64,000 nucleotides of DNA. Origin: Streptomyces sp. NBC_01244. GTDB taxonomy: Bacteria; Actinomycetota; Actinomycetes; Streptomycetales; Streptomycetaceae. The DNA lies in the NCBI RefSeq assembly GCF_035987325.1, contig NZ_CP108488.1:1116001-1180000 (forward strand). Reading direction: 5' to 3'. Positions 43,560 to 52,497 of this stretch are shown piece after piece. The translations under genes and the position numbers were made by a program. Position 1 is the stretch's first letter; every line of letters starts with the position of its first letter. The notes beneath the pieces are model-generated. The model saw nothing but the letters and a program-made list of their open reading frames with translations, was not told the origin of the DNA and did not search any database.

Positions 43560-45884
43560 ATGACAGCTTCTGTGGTGACTCGCTGGGGGGATGCCGACCT
43601 GCCGGTTGAGCTGACGAGCTTTGTGGGGCGGCGGCAGGAGGTGGGTGCCGTCAAGAGGGTGCTGTCCGAGGCTCGGGTGGTGACTTTGACGGGTGTCGGG
43701 GGTGTGGGTAAGACGCGGCTGGCGGTGCGGGTGGCGGGGGAGCTTCGGCGGGCTTTCGCGGATGGTGTGTGTTTCGTCGATCTGTCGTCGGTGTTGGATC
43801 CGGCGGCGCTGGAGTCGTCGGTGGCGGAGAGTTTGCGGATTTGTGACCAGTCGGCTCGTGGGACGTCGGAGATCATTGCGGAGTTCCTGCGTGAGCGGCA
43901 GATGCTGCTTGTTCTCGACAACTGTGAGCAGATCGCCGATGCGTGTGGGGTGCTGATCAATGCCGTAATTCGTGAGGCTCCGCGGGTGCGGGTGCTGGCG
44001 ACGAGCCGTGAGCGGCTATGGGTCACCGGGGAGTACGTGTGGCGGGTGCCGTCCCTGCCCGTGCCACGTGCCGTCGACGCACCGGAGTCCGAGCGGGGGT
44101 CGTCGAGGCCTGCGGAATATCCGGCGCTGGCGCTGTTCGCCGAGCGGGCCGCCGCGGTGAGCGGGGTCTCGGTGGTCAGGGAGGACTGGGGAGACGTGGC
44201 CCGGTTGTGCCGCAGGCTGGACGGGCTGCCGCTGGCCATCGAGCTGGCCGCGGTCCAGACGCGGATGTTCTCCCCGGGGCAGCTGGTCCGGCGCTTCGAT
44301 GATCGGCTGGGCTCCATCGGCACCCTGGACCGTGCGGCGCCGGCCCGGCATCGCACGCTGGAGGCGGCGATCGACTGGAGCTACGAGCTCTGCTCGCCGC
44401 AGGAGCGTCTGCTGTGGGCCCGGGCCTCGGTCTTCGCCGGCCGATTCGGTCTCGAAGCGGCCGAGGGCGTCTGCTCGGGCGAGGACCTGCCACGCGAGCA
44501 GGTCCTGGAGGGGATCGTCGGCCTGGTGGACAAATCGGTCCTCGTGCACGAGGAACAACAGGGGGAGGGGCAGTACCGGCTGCTGGAAACCCTCGCCCAG
44601 TACGGGCGCGACCGGCTGCGCCAAGCCGGCGCGGAAGAACAGCTCGTCCGGCGTCACCGTGACTGGTTCGTTCAGTGGGCCGAGGAGCTGGCGACGCGGT
44701 GGTTCAGTGCGGAGCAGCTGTCGTGTTCCCAGCGCCTGCACCGTGAGTACCCGAACCTACGCGCCGCGATGGAATACTGCCTGTCGACGCCGGGGGAAGA
44801 GCAGATGGGGCTGCGGTTCAACGCCGCACTCATCCCCTACTGGCACACGGGCGGCCAGCTGACGGAGGCGCGGCGGTGGCTGGAGCGGGCCCTGGCGGCG
44901 GATGAGGAACCCACCCCGGCGCGCGTCATGTCCCTGCGCAACCTGGGCAAGATCTGTACCGGTCAATACGATTTTGCTGCCGCCGAGGCCGCCCTGCGGG
45001 AATGCGGGACCCTGGCGCGTCAACTGCAGGACCCGTTCATGGAGGCGTGCGCAATCACCTCCGAGGCGGGGTTGGCGCTGGTCCGCGGCGACTACGCCGC
45101 AGGGCTCGCCCACGCCGAGAGCGCGCTGACGATCCCCGAGTACGCCGGACGCCTGGAGCGCGTAGAGACGGTCAGCTATATGGCTGTCGCCCATGGGATG
45201 CTCGGCGACTACGAGGCGGCGCTCCGCGACTACGAGGCGGCGCAACGCTGCAGCGCGGAGTCCGGGGAGCGCTACCACCTGTCCTGGGCACTCCAAGGCC
45301 AAATCTGCGCGGAGTTCGGCGTAGGAGCGAACACAGCTGTGATCGAGCACTCGCGGGAGGCCATGCGAATCTGGCGTGAGTTCAACGATGCGGTCGGCCT
45401 CTCCCCGGCCATGACGCTTGTGTTGTGCTCCACGGCGGCCATGGGCGATTTCGCACGCAGCGCCGTACTGGTCGGAGCGCGTGAGCGGATCCGCCGCGCC
45501 TTCGGTCTCTCCTTTGCCCACAAGGATGAGTCCGCCGTCATCGAAGCTTTCGTCTCCCAGATGCGAGAAGCACTCGGCGAGGCGCCTTACGAGGCCGCCG
45601 TAGCCCGCGGGCTGTCCTTCGACCTCGACGCAGCGCTCGACTACGCACTCGGCACCGAGGCCCCGCCCGAGCCGGCCACGGCGCAGGAGGAATCCAGTCC
45701 GCTGACGGCCCGCGAACGACAGGTCGCAGCGCTGGTGGCGCAGGGAATGTCCAACAAGCAGATCGCGGCGGAGCTGGTGCTCTCCCCGCGCACGGTCGAA
45801 GGACATGTTGAGCACATCCTCACCAAGCTCGGCTTCACCTCCCGCGCCAACATCGCAGCCTGGGCTGCCCAGCAGGGCAACTGA
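43560..45884 (+). CDS. LAL-type LuxR regulator with NB-ARC-like ATPase (intact)
   Basis: 774 residues from ATG 43560. The sequence before it (GTGCCGGAT) is matched before the paralogue start at 61578, which supports this start over GTG 43533. Walker A TLTGVGGVGKTRLAVRV (about 43-59), Walker B-like MLLVLDNCEQIADAC, LDGLPLAIELAAVQTRMF, a TPR-rich middle, and a C-terminal LuxR HTH with LTARERQVAALVAQGMSNKQIA and SPRTVEGHVEHIL. Such proteins are ATP-dependent activators, often of secondary metabolism. It is the best intact relative of the truncated copy at 13090. Confidence 0.9.
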   Translation: MTASVVTRWGDADLPVELTSFVGRRQEVGAVKRVLSEARVVTLTGVGGVGKTRLAVRVAGELRRAFADGVCFVDLSSVLDPAALESSVAESLRICDQSARGTSEIIAEFLRERQMLLVLDNCEQIADACGVLINAVIREAPRVRVLATSRERLWVTGEYVWRVPSLPVPRAVDAPESERGSSRPAEYPALALFAERAAAVSGVSVVREDWGDVARLCRRLDGLPLAIELAAVQTRMFSPGQLVRRFDDRLGSIGTLDRAAPARHRTLEAAIDWSYELCSPQERLLWARASVFAGRFGLEAAEGVCSGEDLPREQVLEGIVGLVDKSVLVHEEQQGEGQYRLLETLAQYGRDRLRQAGAEEQLVRRHRDWFVQWAEELATRWFSAEQLSCSQRLHREYPNLRAAMEYCLSTPGEEQMGLRFNAALIPYWHTGGQLTEARRWLERALAADEEPTPARVMSLRNLGKICTGQYDFAAAEAALRECGTLARQLQDPFMEACAITSEAGLALVRGDYAAGLAHAESALTIPEYAGRLERVETVSYMAVAHGMLGDYEAALRDYEAAQRCSAESGERYHLSWALQGQICAEFGVGANTAVIEHSREAMRIWREFNDAVGLSPAMTLVLCSTAAMGDFARSAVLVGARERIRRAFGLSFAHKDESAVIEAFVSQMREALGEAPYEAAVARGLSFDLDAALDYALGTEAPPEPATAQEESSPLTARERQVAALVAQGMSNKQIAAELVLSPRTVEGHVEHILTKLGFTSRANIAAWAAQQGN

Positions 45885-45930
45885 CTCTGCCGCATCCCGC
45901 GGGTCAGCGTGACCCGCCGGGCGCGAGCGG

Positions 45931-47016
45931 GTGGCCCGGCGGCTCCGTCGGCGGCTTCTCGGGGTCCAGCGGAACCATCGTGGAGAGGATCCGGCAGCAC
46001 GTCGAGCAGCACGGAACCTACCGGGTCCCGACGGGCTTGAATCGGATCGAGCTGGCAGCCTTCTGGCGACGGGTCTTAGGCTGTTCGTTCTCCACCTCCA
46101 CGGTGAGGACCATCTCCGCACAGAGGAGACGGACTACGCCTCCGAAGCCGAGTCCGTAGCCGACTTCCACCGCCGCCACACCGTTGCGGTCCGCCCCGGA
46201 CCGGACCCTCTCACCGACATCGAGCGTGACGCCTTCGAAATCCTGGGCATGGCACCGTCGTCCACGGCCCCGACGGCAGCGCCGTCGCTCGTCGCAGCCG
46301 AGGAGACGCCACAGCTGGTACCTGTGTACGCCAACGGTCCTGGCGACCACGAAGCCCTCCTGAACGACTTCTTCGCCGCCAACGGAGAATGGGAGAAATG
46401 GCGGCCTCACGACGAGACCACCATCGCCAGCCACGAGTCCCTCACTCTGCGCGTCGAGTTCCTCCACGAGGCCACCCACGGCGACAGCGCCTGGACGATC
46501 GCCGCCTACGAGTCACCCGTCGGCGATCGCCTCTGGCACGCCACCGCTACCCCGGCCACCCCCGTCGAGATCACGCGCATCCTCCTCAACAGCCTCAGCA
46601 CCGAGGACTCCTGGGGCCTGAACCCCAGCACCCCCGTCAAGGAGGAAGACCTCGCCCGTGCGTCCCGCCCCCTGGAAGACGCGGGCTGGCCCTTGAAGGT
46701 CGGAGCCCGGCTGATCGACTGGACGGCACCCACGACCGACGGGGCAGGCCTGCGCTTCGATACTCTCGTCAAGCAAGGCAACGTCCTGCCAGCCTGGACC
46801 ATCTGGGGCGGCAGCACGGTCAACAGCCCCACCTGGACCATCCACCTCTCCACGCACGCTCCCACGGCCCTCATCCAGGACGTCACCTTCGAACTGGCTC
46901 ACGGCTACAGTCATCGGCCGCCCCCACGCCACGCCGACCCTGCCCTCCATCTCGCCCAGAAGCCGGTTGCAGCCTCACCCCCGGCCGCGATGCATCGACC
47001 TGCGCACAGGCGCTGA
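45931..47016 (+). CDS. DUF317-related protein, start uncertain
   Basis: Up to 361 residues; the convincing part begins near 46120 (TDYASEAESVADFHRRHTV). PVYANGPGDHEALLNDFFAA, DRLWHATATPATPVEITRIL and ARASRPLEDAGWPL mirror the repeats in the DUF317 genes at 546 and 1721, here with a second WTIHLSTHAPTALIQDV half. Upstream, a different frame carries TGLNRIELAAFWRRVLG, so the 5' end may be frameshifted or rearranged. It suggests a second, eroded integrative-element segment far from the first. Confidence 0.6.
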   Translation: MARRLRRRLLGVQRNHRGEDPAARRAARNLPGPDGLESDRAGSLLATGLRLFVLHLHGEDHLRTEETDYASEAESVADFHRRHTVAVRPGPDPLTDIERDAFEILGMAPSSTAPTAAPSLVAAEETPQLVPVYANGPGDHEALLNDFFAANGEWEKWRPHDETTIASHESLTLRVEFLHEATHGDSAWTIAAYESPVGDRLWHATATPATPVEITRILLNSLSTEDSWGLNPSTPVKEEDLARASRPLEDAGWPLKVGARLIDWTAPTTDGAGLRFDTLVKQGNVLPAWTIWGGSTVNSPTWTIHLSTHAPTALIQDVTFELAHGYSHRPPPRHADPALHLAQKPVAASPPAAMHRPAHRR

Positions 47017-47144
47017 ACCGGCGAACCCGGTCGAACCGATGCCGCTGTGATGCCTGCAGCTCGCAGGGCAGCTCGGTGCTGGGGGATGTCCACGGGAACC
47101 GTGGAGTGTTGCTGTGAGCACGAGCGTCAGACGGCGCACAGAGC

Positions 47145-47360
47145 GCCGTCGACGAGTACGAGGCCGGCACGACCCCGGAGGCGATCGTCGCCCGCGACGC
47201 CGACAAGCTGGAGTGCCTGGTCCAGGCAGTGGAGTACCGGGAGCAGGGCTACAGCCTCACCCAGAACTGGATCGACACCAGCCTCGCCTCCCTCAAGACA
47301 CCGTCCTCGAAGGCCCTTGCCGACGCCGCACTGAGCAAATCGTCAAGTCTTCATCGTTGA
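47145..47360 (+). pseudogene. HD-domain hydrolase C-terminal fragment
   Basis: A frame without a start codon reads DEYEAGTTPEAIVARDADKL, ECLVQAVEYREQGYSLTQNW and IDTSLASLKTPSSKALAD, ending at TGA 47358-47360. This is the C-terminal end of HD-type (YfbR-like) nucleotidases. The 5' part is missing and its 3' end overlaps the cupin fragment on the other strand. Confidence 0.6.
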
Positions 47361-47598
47361 CCGAACGGTGAATGGTCCCCGGGTCGAACCACACGACCGC
47401 ACCCGGCTCCAGCCGGGTGTCAGTGCTGCCGCGGGAGTTCGACGTCCGGACCATTCCGCGACCCGAGACGACGTAGTACCCCTCGGAACAAGCAAGGTGC
47501 ATATGGGGCGACCCGCCCACCAGACCGTCTGCCGCCGGCTTCCCGCCGTACACCCGGAGTAAGGAGATCCCCACCCCGCCTGGAAGCTGATCATTCAT
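47293..47598 (-). pseudogene. Cupin-domain protein, 3' truncated
   Basis: Start intact: AGAGGAG before ATG 47598. The cupin motifs GGSPHMHLACSEGYYVVSG and LEPGAVVWFDPGTIHR are complete. Near 47340 (NDEDLTI) the family sequence ends and the frame runs into the antisense of the HD fragment. About 80 residues remain; a small metal-binding cupin might still fold, but the longer family members have lost their second half here. Confidence 0.65.
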
Positions 47599-47955
47599 GT
47601 CAGCTCCTCTTTACGGAAGGGGCTTTCCCTAACAAAGCAGCAAGGTTAGGGGCGGACTGCGGCCCGCGTCAATGGACCAGCGACAGGGAACGCCCAGCAC
47701 TGGAGCACCATCCGCGCCACGGCTTCAGGGACTCCAAATGCCGTTCCCTCGAGGCACGTTGTGCGCGGGCGCAGCCCTCGGAAGCGCGGCAGTGGGAGCC
47801 GGACAGGCTGCAGTTGTAACGGGCAGTACTGGCGGGACCGCCGCGCGGTGGCGCGGCGGGCCCGTTGCCCTGGAGTGACGGCCGGCGGCTCCTCGCAGCG
47901 ATCACAGCCACCTGCCGGTGGGCCACCACCAGCAGGTGGTGGCCCACCGTTGTTG
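47599..47955. other. Gap with terminator, no supported gene
   Basis: It holds the hairpin at 47916-47949 and the AT-richer cupin promoter area (AACAAAGCAGCAAGGTTAGG near 47632). No protein-like frame was recognised. Confidence 0.4.
47916..47949. terminator. Perfect hairpin after the GH20 gene
   Basis: 15-base stem CGGTGGGCCACCACC / GGTGGTGGCCCACCG with an AGCA loop, beginning 7 bases past the leftward GH20 stop. Confidence 0.85.
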
Positions 47956-50307
47956 TCAGGCCCGGACCTCGAAGGAGTAGAGCGAGTAGCCGTAGCCAGT
48001 GCCACGGGTGATGCCCTGAATCCGGACGTACCGGCCGGTCGCGGCCGGGAAGGTCACCGTGTCCACACCCGCGGTCGTCCGACTGCGGCGCTGCGCCACG
48101 GTGGTCCAGGTGGTGCCATCGGCGGAGGTCTGGATGTCGTAGTCCTTGCCGTAGGCACCCTCCCAGTTCAGGCGGACCGACTTGACCGTCTTGGAGCTCC
48201 CGAGGTCGACCTTCAGCCACTGGCTGTCGCTGTAGGAACTCGCCCAGCGGGTCGTGTCCAGGCCGTCCACCGCGTTCGCCGCGCCGAGCCCGCTCGTCTC
48301 GGACGAGGACGCGGTCGCCGTGCGGCCCCGCGCAAGGTCGTCGCTGATGACCTCGAACGAGAACAGCGAGTAGCCGAACGACGTTCCGCGGGTGATGCCC
48401 TGCATCCGGACGTACCGGCCGGTCGCGGGGGGGAAGGTCAACGTGTCCAGACCCGAGGCCGTCAGACCACGGCGCTGGGCCACGGTGGTCCAGGTCGTGC
48501 CATCGGCGGACGTCTGGATGTCGTAGTCCTTGCCGTAGGCGTTCTGCCAGTTCAGACGGACCGAGTTGAAGGACTTGGAGCTGCCGAGGTCGACCTTCAG
48601 CCACTGGCTGTCGCTGTAGGAACTCGCCCATCGGCTCACGTCCAGGCCGTCCACCGCGTTCGCCGCGCCGAGCCCGCTCGTCTCCGACGAGGACGCGGTC
48701 GCCGGGCGCCCGTAGGCGAGGTCACTGGGGTTGCGGTTGAGCATGACGGTCTCGGGCAGGTAGCTCGTGCCCGGCCCCTGGCCGACCGTCGCGACCTTGA
48801 GGAGGAAGGCCGAATAGTCCGTCCCTCCCGCCGTCGGCGACCACATCTTCTGGGCCAGCGCGGCAAAGCTCTTCTCGATCAGCCCGTGGACCTGCAGCTC
48901 GGTGTAGTCCACCCAGGTCTGGTCGTTCCAGACCGCGGGCATCCCACCGAGCAGGTTCGGGTCCTGCGCGGGAAGGTTGTTGCTGCCTCCGAAGATGTTG
49001 GGGGCCCAGCTGTTGAAGATCCAGCCGCCGTCGAGGCCTTGGCCGTGGTAATAAGGCGCGAACGGCACCACGTAGAGCAGAGCGTCGTTGGAGTTGATCA
49101 CCTTGTAGCCGTCGGCGATGGCGGCCTTGGGTGAGTACCAGTCGTTGTTCCAGCTGTTGATCACCATGTCCTTGTCGTAGCCCGCACCACCCCCGGACAT
49201 CTGGGTGAAGCTGCCCCAGGCGTTGACCTTCTTGCCGAGAGATCGCACGTACGGGGCGATGGTGTTGACGTAGGCCTTGTACTCGGCCGTCTTGTCGCTC
49301 GGATACTCGTCGATGCCGATGTGCACGGTCGGGCCCTTGAACCACGGCGTGAACTCGGCGAACAAGCTCTTCATGAAGGCGGTGGTGGCGGGCTTGCTCA
49401 GGTCCAGGTGGTCGGAATTCCCACCGTTGAGCCCCAGCTCGGGCTTGAAGTGGATGAACGCGAGGGAGTGCGCGGGCGCGTCGATCTCAGGGATGATCGT
49501 GATCGCGTTCTTCGCGGCGGTGCTCTCGAAGCCGTCCCAGTCGGTACGCGAGTAGGACCCGTCCGTCGCCGCGAGGCCCGCGAACTCCGGGTTGGTGCCC
49601 TTCAGCCGGAAGGCCGCCGGGGTCTTCGAGTAGTCATTGTCGTACTTCGAGGCGAACCCGTTGTCGTTGAGGTGGATCTGCAGGGTGTTCATCTTCAGCC
49701 ACCCCATCCAGCGCAGCGTGGACTGGATGTACTGGGGCGTGAAGAACCGCCGCCCAACATCGAGCATGAACCCGCGCACGGCGTAGTCCGGGTAGTCGAC
49801 CGCGGTGCCCACCGGGAGACTCAGGTGGTCGGATGAGCTGACCACGGCCTGCACCAGGCTGCGCGAGCCGTAGTAGGCGCCCTTGTCGCTCCCGCCGACG
49901 ATCTCGACGGTGGAACCGACGGCGAGGCGGTACGCCTCGGGCTTCAACTCGGGCTTGGCCGCCCCGAAGTCCGCTGCCGCGTCGACACGGAGGGATATGT
50001 CCCCGGCCGCGGGCGTCCCGGTGACGACGGTGGGATGCAGCGTGGTCATCTCGGCCACGTCCGCCGCCAGCTGCTGTGCCACTTGCTGCAGCCCGGCCGG
50101 AGCTGCCGCCGGCACGACGACCCGGCTGTTCGCGGACAGTACCAGCCGTCCGGTTCCCCCCGTCCACTTCTGCAGGGCGGGCACCACACCGGGCGGTGCC
50201 GAATTCACCTCGGCCGACTGTGCCGCGCCGGCCGCGGGTGCCAGCCCCGCCACGACCACGCCGACCACCAAGAATTGCGACAGACGCGCGCGCCAAGTGG
50301 TATTCAT
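47956..50307 (-). CDS. Secreted GH20 beta-N-acetylhexosaminidase with two CBM32 domains
   Basis: 783 residues. GGGAGG precedes ATG 50307; a signal peptide ends near AGAAQSA. An N-terminal GH20b domain is followed by the catalytic barrel: DYAVRGFMLDVGRRFFTPQY, LNDNGFASKYD, ITIIPEIDAPAHS and the Asp-Glu pair in HIGIDEYPSD (about 330-332). Two nearly identical CBM32 modules close it (ASSSETSGLGAANAVDGLD in each). It releases terminal GlcNAc/GalNAc and complements the GH84 enzyme. It is coupled to a small upstream frame by an ATGA overlap. A fragment of a related gene lies at 53.4 kb. Confidence 0.92.
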   Translation of the reverse strand: MNTTWRARLSQFLVVGVVVAGLAPAAGAAQSAEVNSAPPGVVPALQKWTGGTGRLVLSANSRVVVPAAAPAGLQQVAQQLAADVAEMTTLHPTVVTGTPAAGDISLRVDAAADFGAAKPELKPEAYRLAVGSTVEIVGGSDKGAYYGSRSLVQAVVSSSDHLSLPVGTAVDYPDYAVRGFMLDVGRRFFTPQYIQSTLRWMGWLKMNTLQIHLNDNGFASKYDNDYSKTPAAFRLKGTNPEFAGLAATDGSYSRTDWDGFESTAAKNAITIIPEIDAPAHSLAFIHFKPELGLNGGNSDHLDLSKPATTAFMKSLFAEFTPWFKGPTVHIGIDEYPSDKTAEYKAYVNTIAPYVRSLGKKVNAWGSFTQMSGGGAGYDKDMVINSWNNDWYSPKAAIADGYKVINSNDALLYVVPFAPYYHGQGLDGGWIFNSWAPNIFGGSNNLPAQDPNLLGGMPAVWNDQTWVDYTELQVHGLIEKSFAALAQKMWSPTAGGTDYSAFLLKVATVGQGPGTSYLPETVMLNRNPSDLAYGRPATASSSETSGLGAANAVDGLDVSRWASSYSDSQWLKVDLGSSKSFNSVRLNWQNAYGKDYDIQTSADGTTWTTVAQRRGLTASGLDTLTFPPATGRYVRMQGITRGTSFGYSLFSFEVISDDLARGRTATASSSETSGLGAANAVDGLDTTRWASSYSDSQWLKVDLGSSKTVKSVRLNWEGAYGKDYDIQTSADGTTWTTVAQRRSRTTAGVDTVTFPAATGRYVRIQGITRGTGYGYSLYSFEVRA
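47960..48727 (-). repeat. Tandem 384-base repeat coding for the two CBM32 modules
   Basis: Corresponding strings such as GGCCGTCCACCGCGTTCGCC recur 384 bases apart (48261 and 48645) with long identical tracts. This is a recent in-frame duplication of one 128-residue module. Confidence 0.8.
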
Positions 50308-50513
50308 CTGCGGACCTCCCGCCGGGAAGAAGGGGAACACTTGCCTGAGCCCGCCTCAGGGGCCCTTCGCCCGGCCGGAACCACGCAGGTGGTCTCGCCG
50401 GTCGAGGTACAGGCCTGGACCGCGATGCGCGATCCCGCCGGAGCTGCCGTCAGGCGGCTGGGGACAACGACGGCCACCGTTGCTGCCCGTGTGGCAGCGA
50501 GGGGTCTTTTCAT
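50304..50513 (-). CDS. Small exported-protein-like frame coupled to the GH20 gene
   Basis: 69 residues. A strong AAAGGA lies four bases before ATG 50513. The start KRPLAATRAATVAVVV looks like a signal peptide but lacks a clear cleavage site. The rest is Arg/Ser/Cys rich. Its stop overlaps the GH20 start (ATGA), so its translation would feed that gene. It may be the stub of a former secreted protein whose ribosome site now serves GH20. Confidence 0.45.
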   Translation of the reverse strand: MKRPLAATRAATVAVVVPSRLTAAPAGSRIAVQACTSTGETTCVVPAGRRAPEAGSGKCSPSSRREVRR

Positions 50514-50945
50514 GGCGTCCTTTCAGGTGGAGTGGTGCCGGTTGTGTTCCTCGGATGGAGTCCGCGTCGGCGGATCCGTCAGCAGACGCCGGTCGATGCC
50601 TGGCCCCCTACGGGCTTCGATCGCGTCCGAGGTCATGGCGACCATCACGCCGAGTCTTGGCGGATGGCGTGTGTGGCGGCGGCGCACGACCCTGCGCGCG
50701 CCAAGCGTCGAGAACGTCGCCGTGCCCGCTGCGGAATTCGGCGGCCCCGCGCACCAGCCGTAGCTCAATCAGGCCGGGCACGGTCCCCGACACCTTCGCC
50801 GCCGGAAGAGCGGTATGCCGGTGGGTCCCACCGGTGCAGCACTGACATCCGATCTTTGCTGAATACTCAACCCACGACCATGCAGGCGTCAAGGGTCTAG
50901 ACCACTTGGGTTCGGGAGATGCGGACCTTCCTACGATGGGAAGGT
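50514..50945. other. Gap upstream of the GH20 unit
   Basis: It presumably contains the leftward GH20 promoter. No operator dyad or credible gene was found. Confidence 0.35.
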
Positions 50946-51281
50946 TCACCGCAAGGGCAGGCCCTCGTCTGCCGCGGATGCCGTGTCGTGGCGGTCGTCG
51001 AGGACGATGACGATCTCGTCGGTGTGCGGTCCATGGACGCCTTCCACCCGATCGAGTTCGATGTCGATGGTGACCAAGGGCCTTCGAAGACCTCGGCGAA
51101 CCGCGACCATCGGCACGACCTCGCGGCGGTAGCCGGTGTCGAAGTGCATCTGCCCGCAGCACGACTGCGCGGACGGCACCTCGATGGCGTGGACGAGGCG
51201 TTCCAGCAAGCTCACCACGGCCTGACCGGTCCACGGGTAGAGCGTGTTCGTGAGGCACGTGGCGAATAGTGCGATCCGCAT
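50946..51281 (-). pseudogene. LutA/YkgE-type iron-sulfur oxidoreductase fragment
   Basis: From ATG 51281 the sequence RIALFATCLTNTLYPWTG, AVVSLLERLVHAIEVP and SAQSCCGQMHFDTGYRRE matches the first CCG domain of the lactate-utilisation subunit LutA. Near 51105 the frame breaks (FAEVFEG continues in another frame) and homology ends. Only about 60 of the usual 240 residues survive. Confidence 0.65.
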
Positions 51282-52002
51282 CTCAGACGTCCTGCTTCGC
51301 AGGCGCGTCATCCCGTGCCGAGACCCGGGGGTAGCCGTGCCCGGCCGTCACGACGAGGCCGTCGGCAGTCGCAGGCCAGACATTCCGCCGTCCGCGGCGA
51401 GTGCTGTGCGGGGTGACGACCCCAGGGCACGCCGATCAGCCGAAGGTCGCCCGACCGCCACGTCCCGAAGTCGAAAATGACCGACACAGGGGTCGGCATG
51501 CGCCAGATGGCACGCTACGCGCCTCGGCCTCGACCACACCTTCCAGCAGTTCGCAGGCCCCCTCGCGCCGAGGACAGCCGAAGTCTCTGTGACAGAAATG
51601 TTGCGCACTTCTGTCACACGGTATTGATATGTCCCGATTTACGAAGTCTTGGAGATGTGACCAGAGCTGGAATTGTGCGCATCGAGCACAGAACTTGTTC
51701 GAATGGCGTGTAATCTTGCAATCGTACGCATGGGGGTCGTACTCCGGACCGCATGTTGTCGGTTGGCGCAATGCGCAGCAATCCTGCGAGAGATGCCCAC
51801 CGATCGCCCTCTCCGCGCACACCCGCCTATCGTCCCCGGCCACAGGCCGTTGCGGAGCAGCGAGCGCGCTTACGGACACGAGTGCCGCGTTGCGATCACG
51901 ACCGCGCAGCCTGCCGACCGCCTGTTATCCGACTCATCGTCATAGACCATCACCACAGCAACGGTTGCCGCAGACAGCGTCGCCACCCTGGGGGGAATTG
52001 CC
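51282..52002. other. 721-base region upstream of melC, no supported gene
   Basis: Composition is unusually AT-rich around 51590-51760 (TTGATATGTCCCGATTTACG). The region holds a perfect inverted repeat at 51588-51618 and probably the melC promoter, but no convincing coding frame. Confidence 0.45.
51588..51618. promoter_or_regulatory. Perfect inverted repeat TGTGACAGAA-N11-TTCTGTCACA
   Basis: Ten-base perfect arms 11 bases apart, in the AT-rich stretch about 385 bases upstream of melC1. The spacing fits a dimeric regulator touching two successive helical turns. The bound protein is unknown. Confidence 0.55.
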
Positions 52003-52425
52003 ATGCCCGAAGACAGCACCGAACTGACCCGACGGCGAATGCTGCTGGGTACGGGGGGCACACTGGCCGCCGCTGGACTCGCCGTGCTCGGCCTGGCCGG
52101 CCCGGCTGCCGAACCAGCCCGCGCCACCGAAGCCACCGATGCCGAGACCGACTTCGACGAGACCTACCACGGCCGCAGGATCCGGGGGACTTCCGCCGCC
52201 GAAGACCAATTGCTCGCCGCCAGACGCCAGCCCCACGCCGCCAGACACCAGAATCACGGCAGCCAAACCATCCTGATCGATGGTCAGGAATTGCACGCGA
52301 TGCGGAACGCCGACGGCACCTGGATCAGCGTCATCCACCACTACCAGACCTTCGGCAGCCCGCGCGCCCTCGCCCGCGCTGCCGTTATCGAGCTCCAGGG
52401 AGCGTCTCTGCTTCCGCTCGGCTGA
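52003..52425 (+). CDS. melC1: Tyrosinase copper chaperone/cofactor
   Basis: 140 residues. GGGGGAA precedes the ATG. A twin-arginine signal carries LTRRRMLLGTGG. The mature protein has FDETYHGRRIRGT, ILIDGQELHAMRNADGTW, ISVIHHYQTFGSPRALARA and AVIELQGASLLPL, diagnostic of MelC1, which loads copper into MelC2 and carries it out through the Tat pathway. A histidine-containing stretch in the middle fits copper delivery. The tyrosinase gene follows after 72 bases. Confidence 0.92.
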   Translation: MPEDSTELTRRRMLLGTGGTLAAAGLAVLGLAGPAAEPARATEATDAETDFDETYHGRRIRGTSAAEDQLLAARRQPHAARHQNHGSQTILIDGQELHAMRNADGTWISVIHHYQTFGSPRALARAAVIELQGASLLPLG

Positions 52426-52497
52426 GCCCGCGCCTCAGCCGCAGAGATCGCCCGTACCACCCTTCCGCTGTCAGCCCATCGACAAGGATCACCGAGC

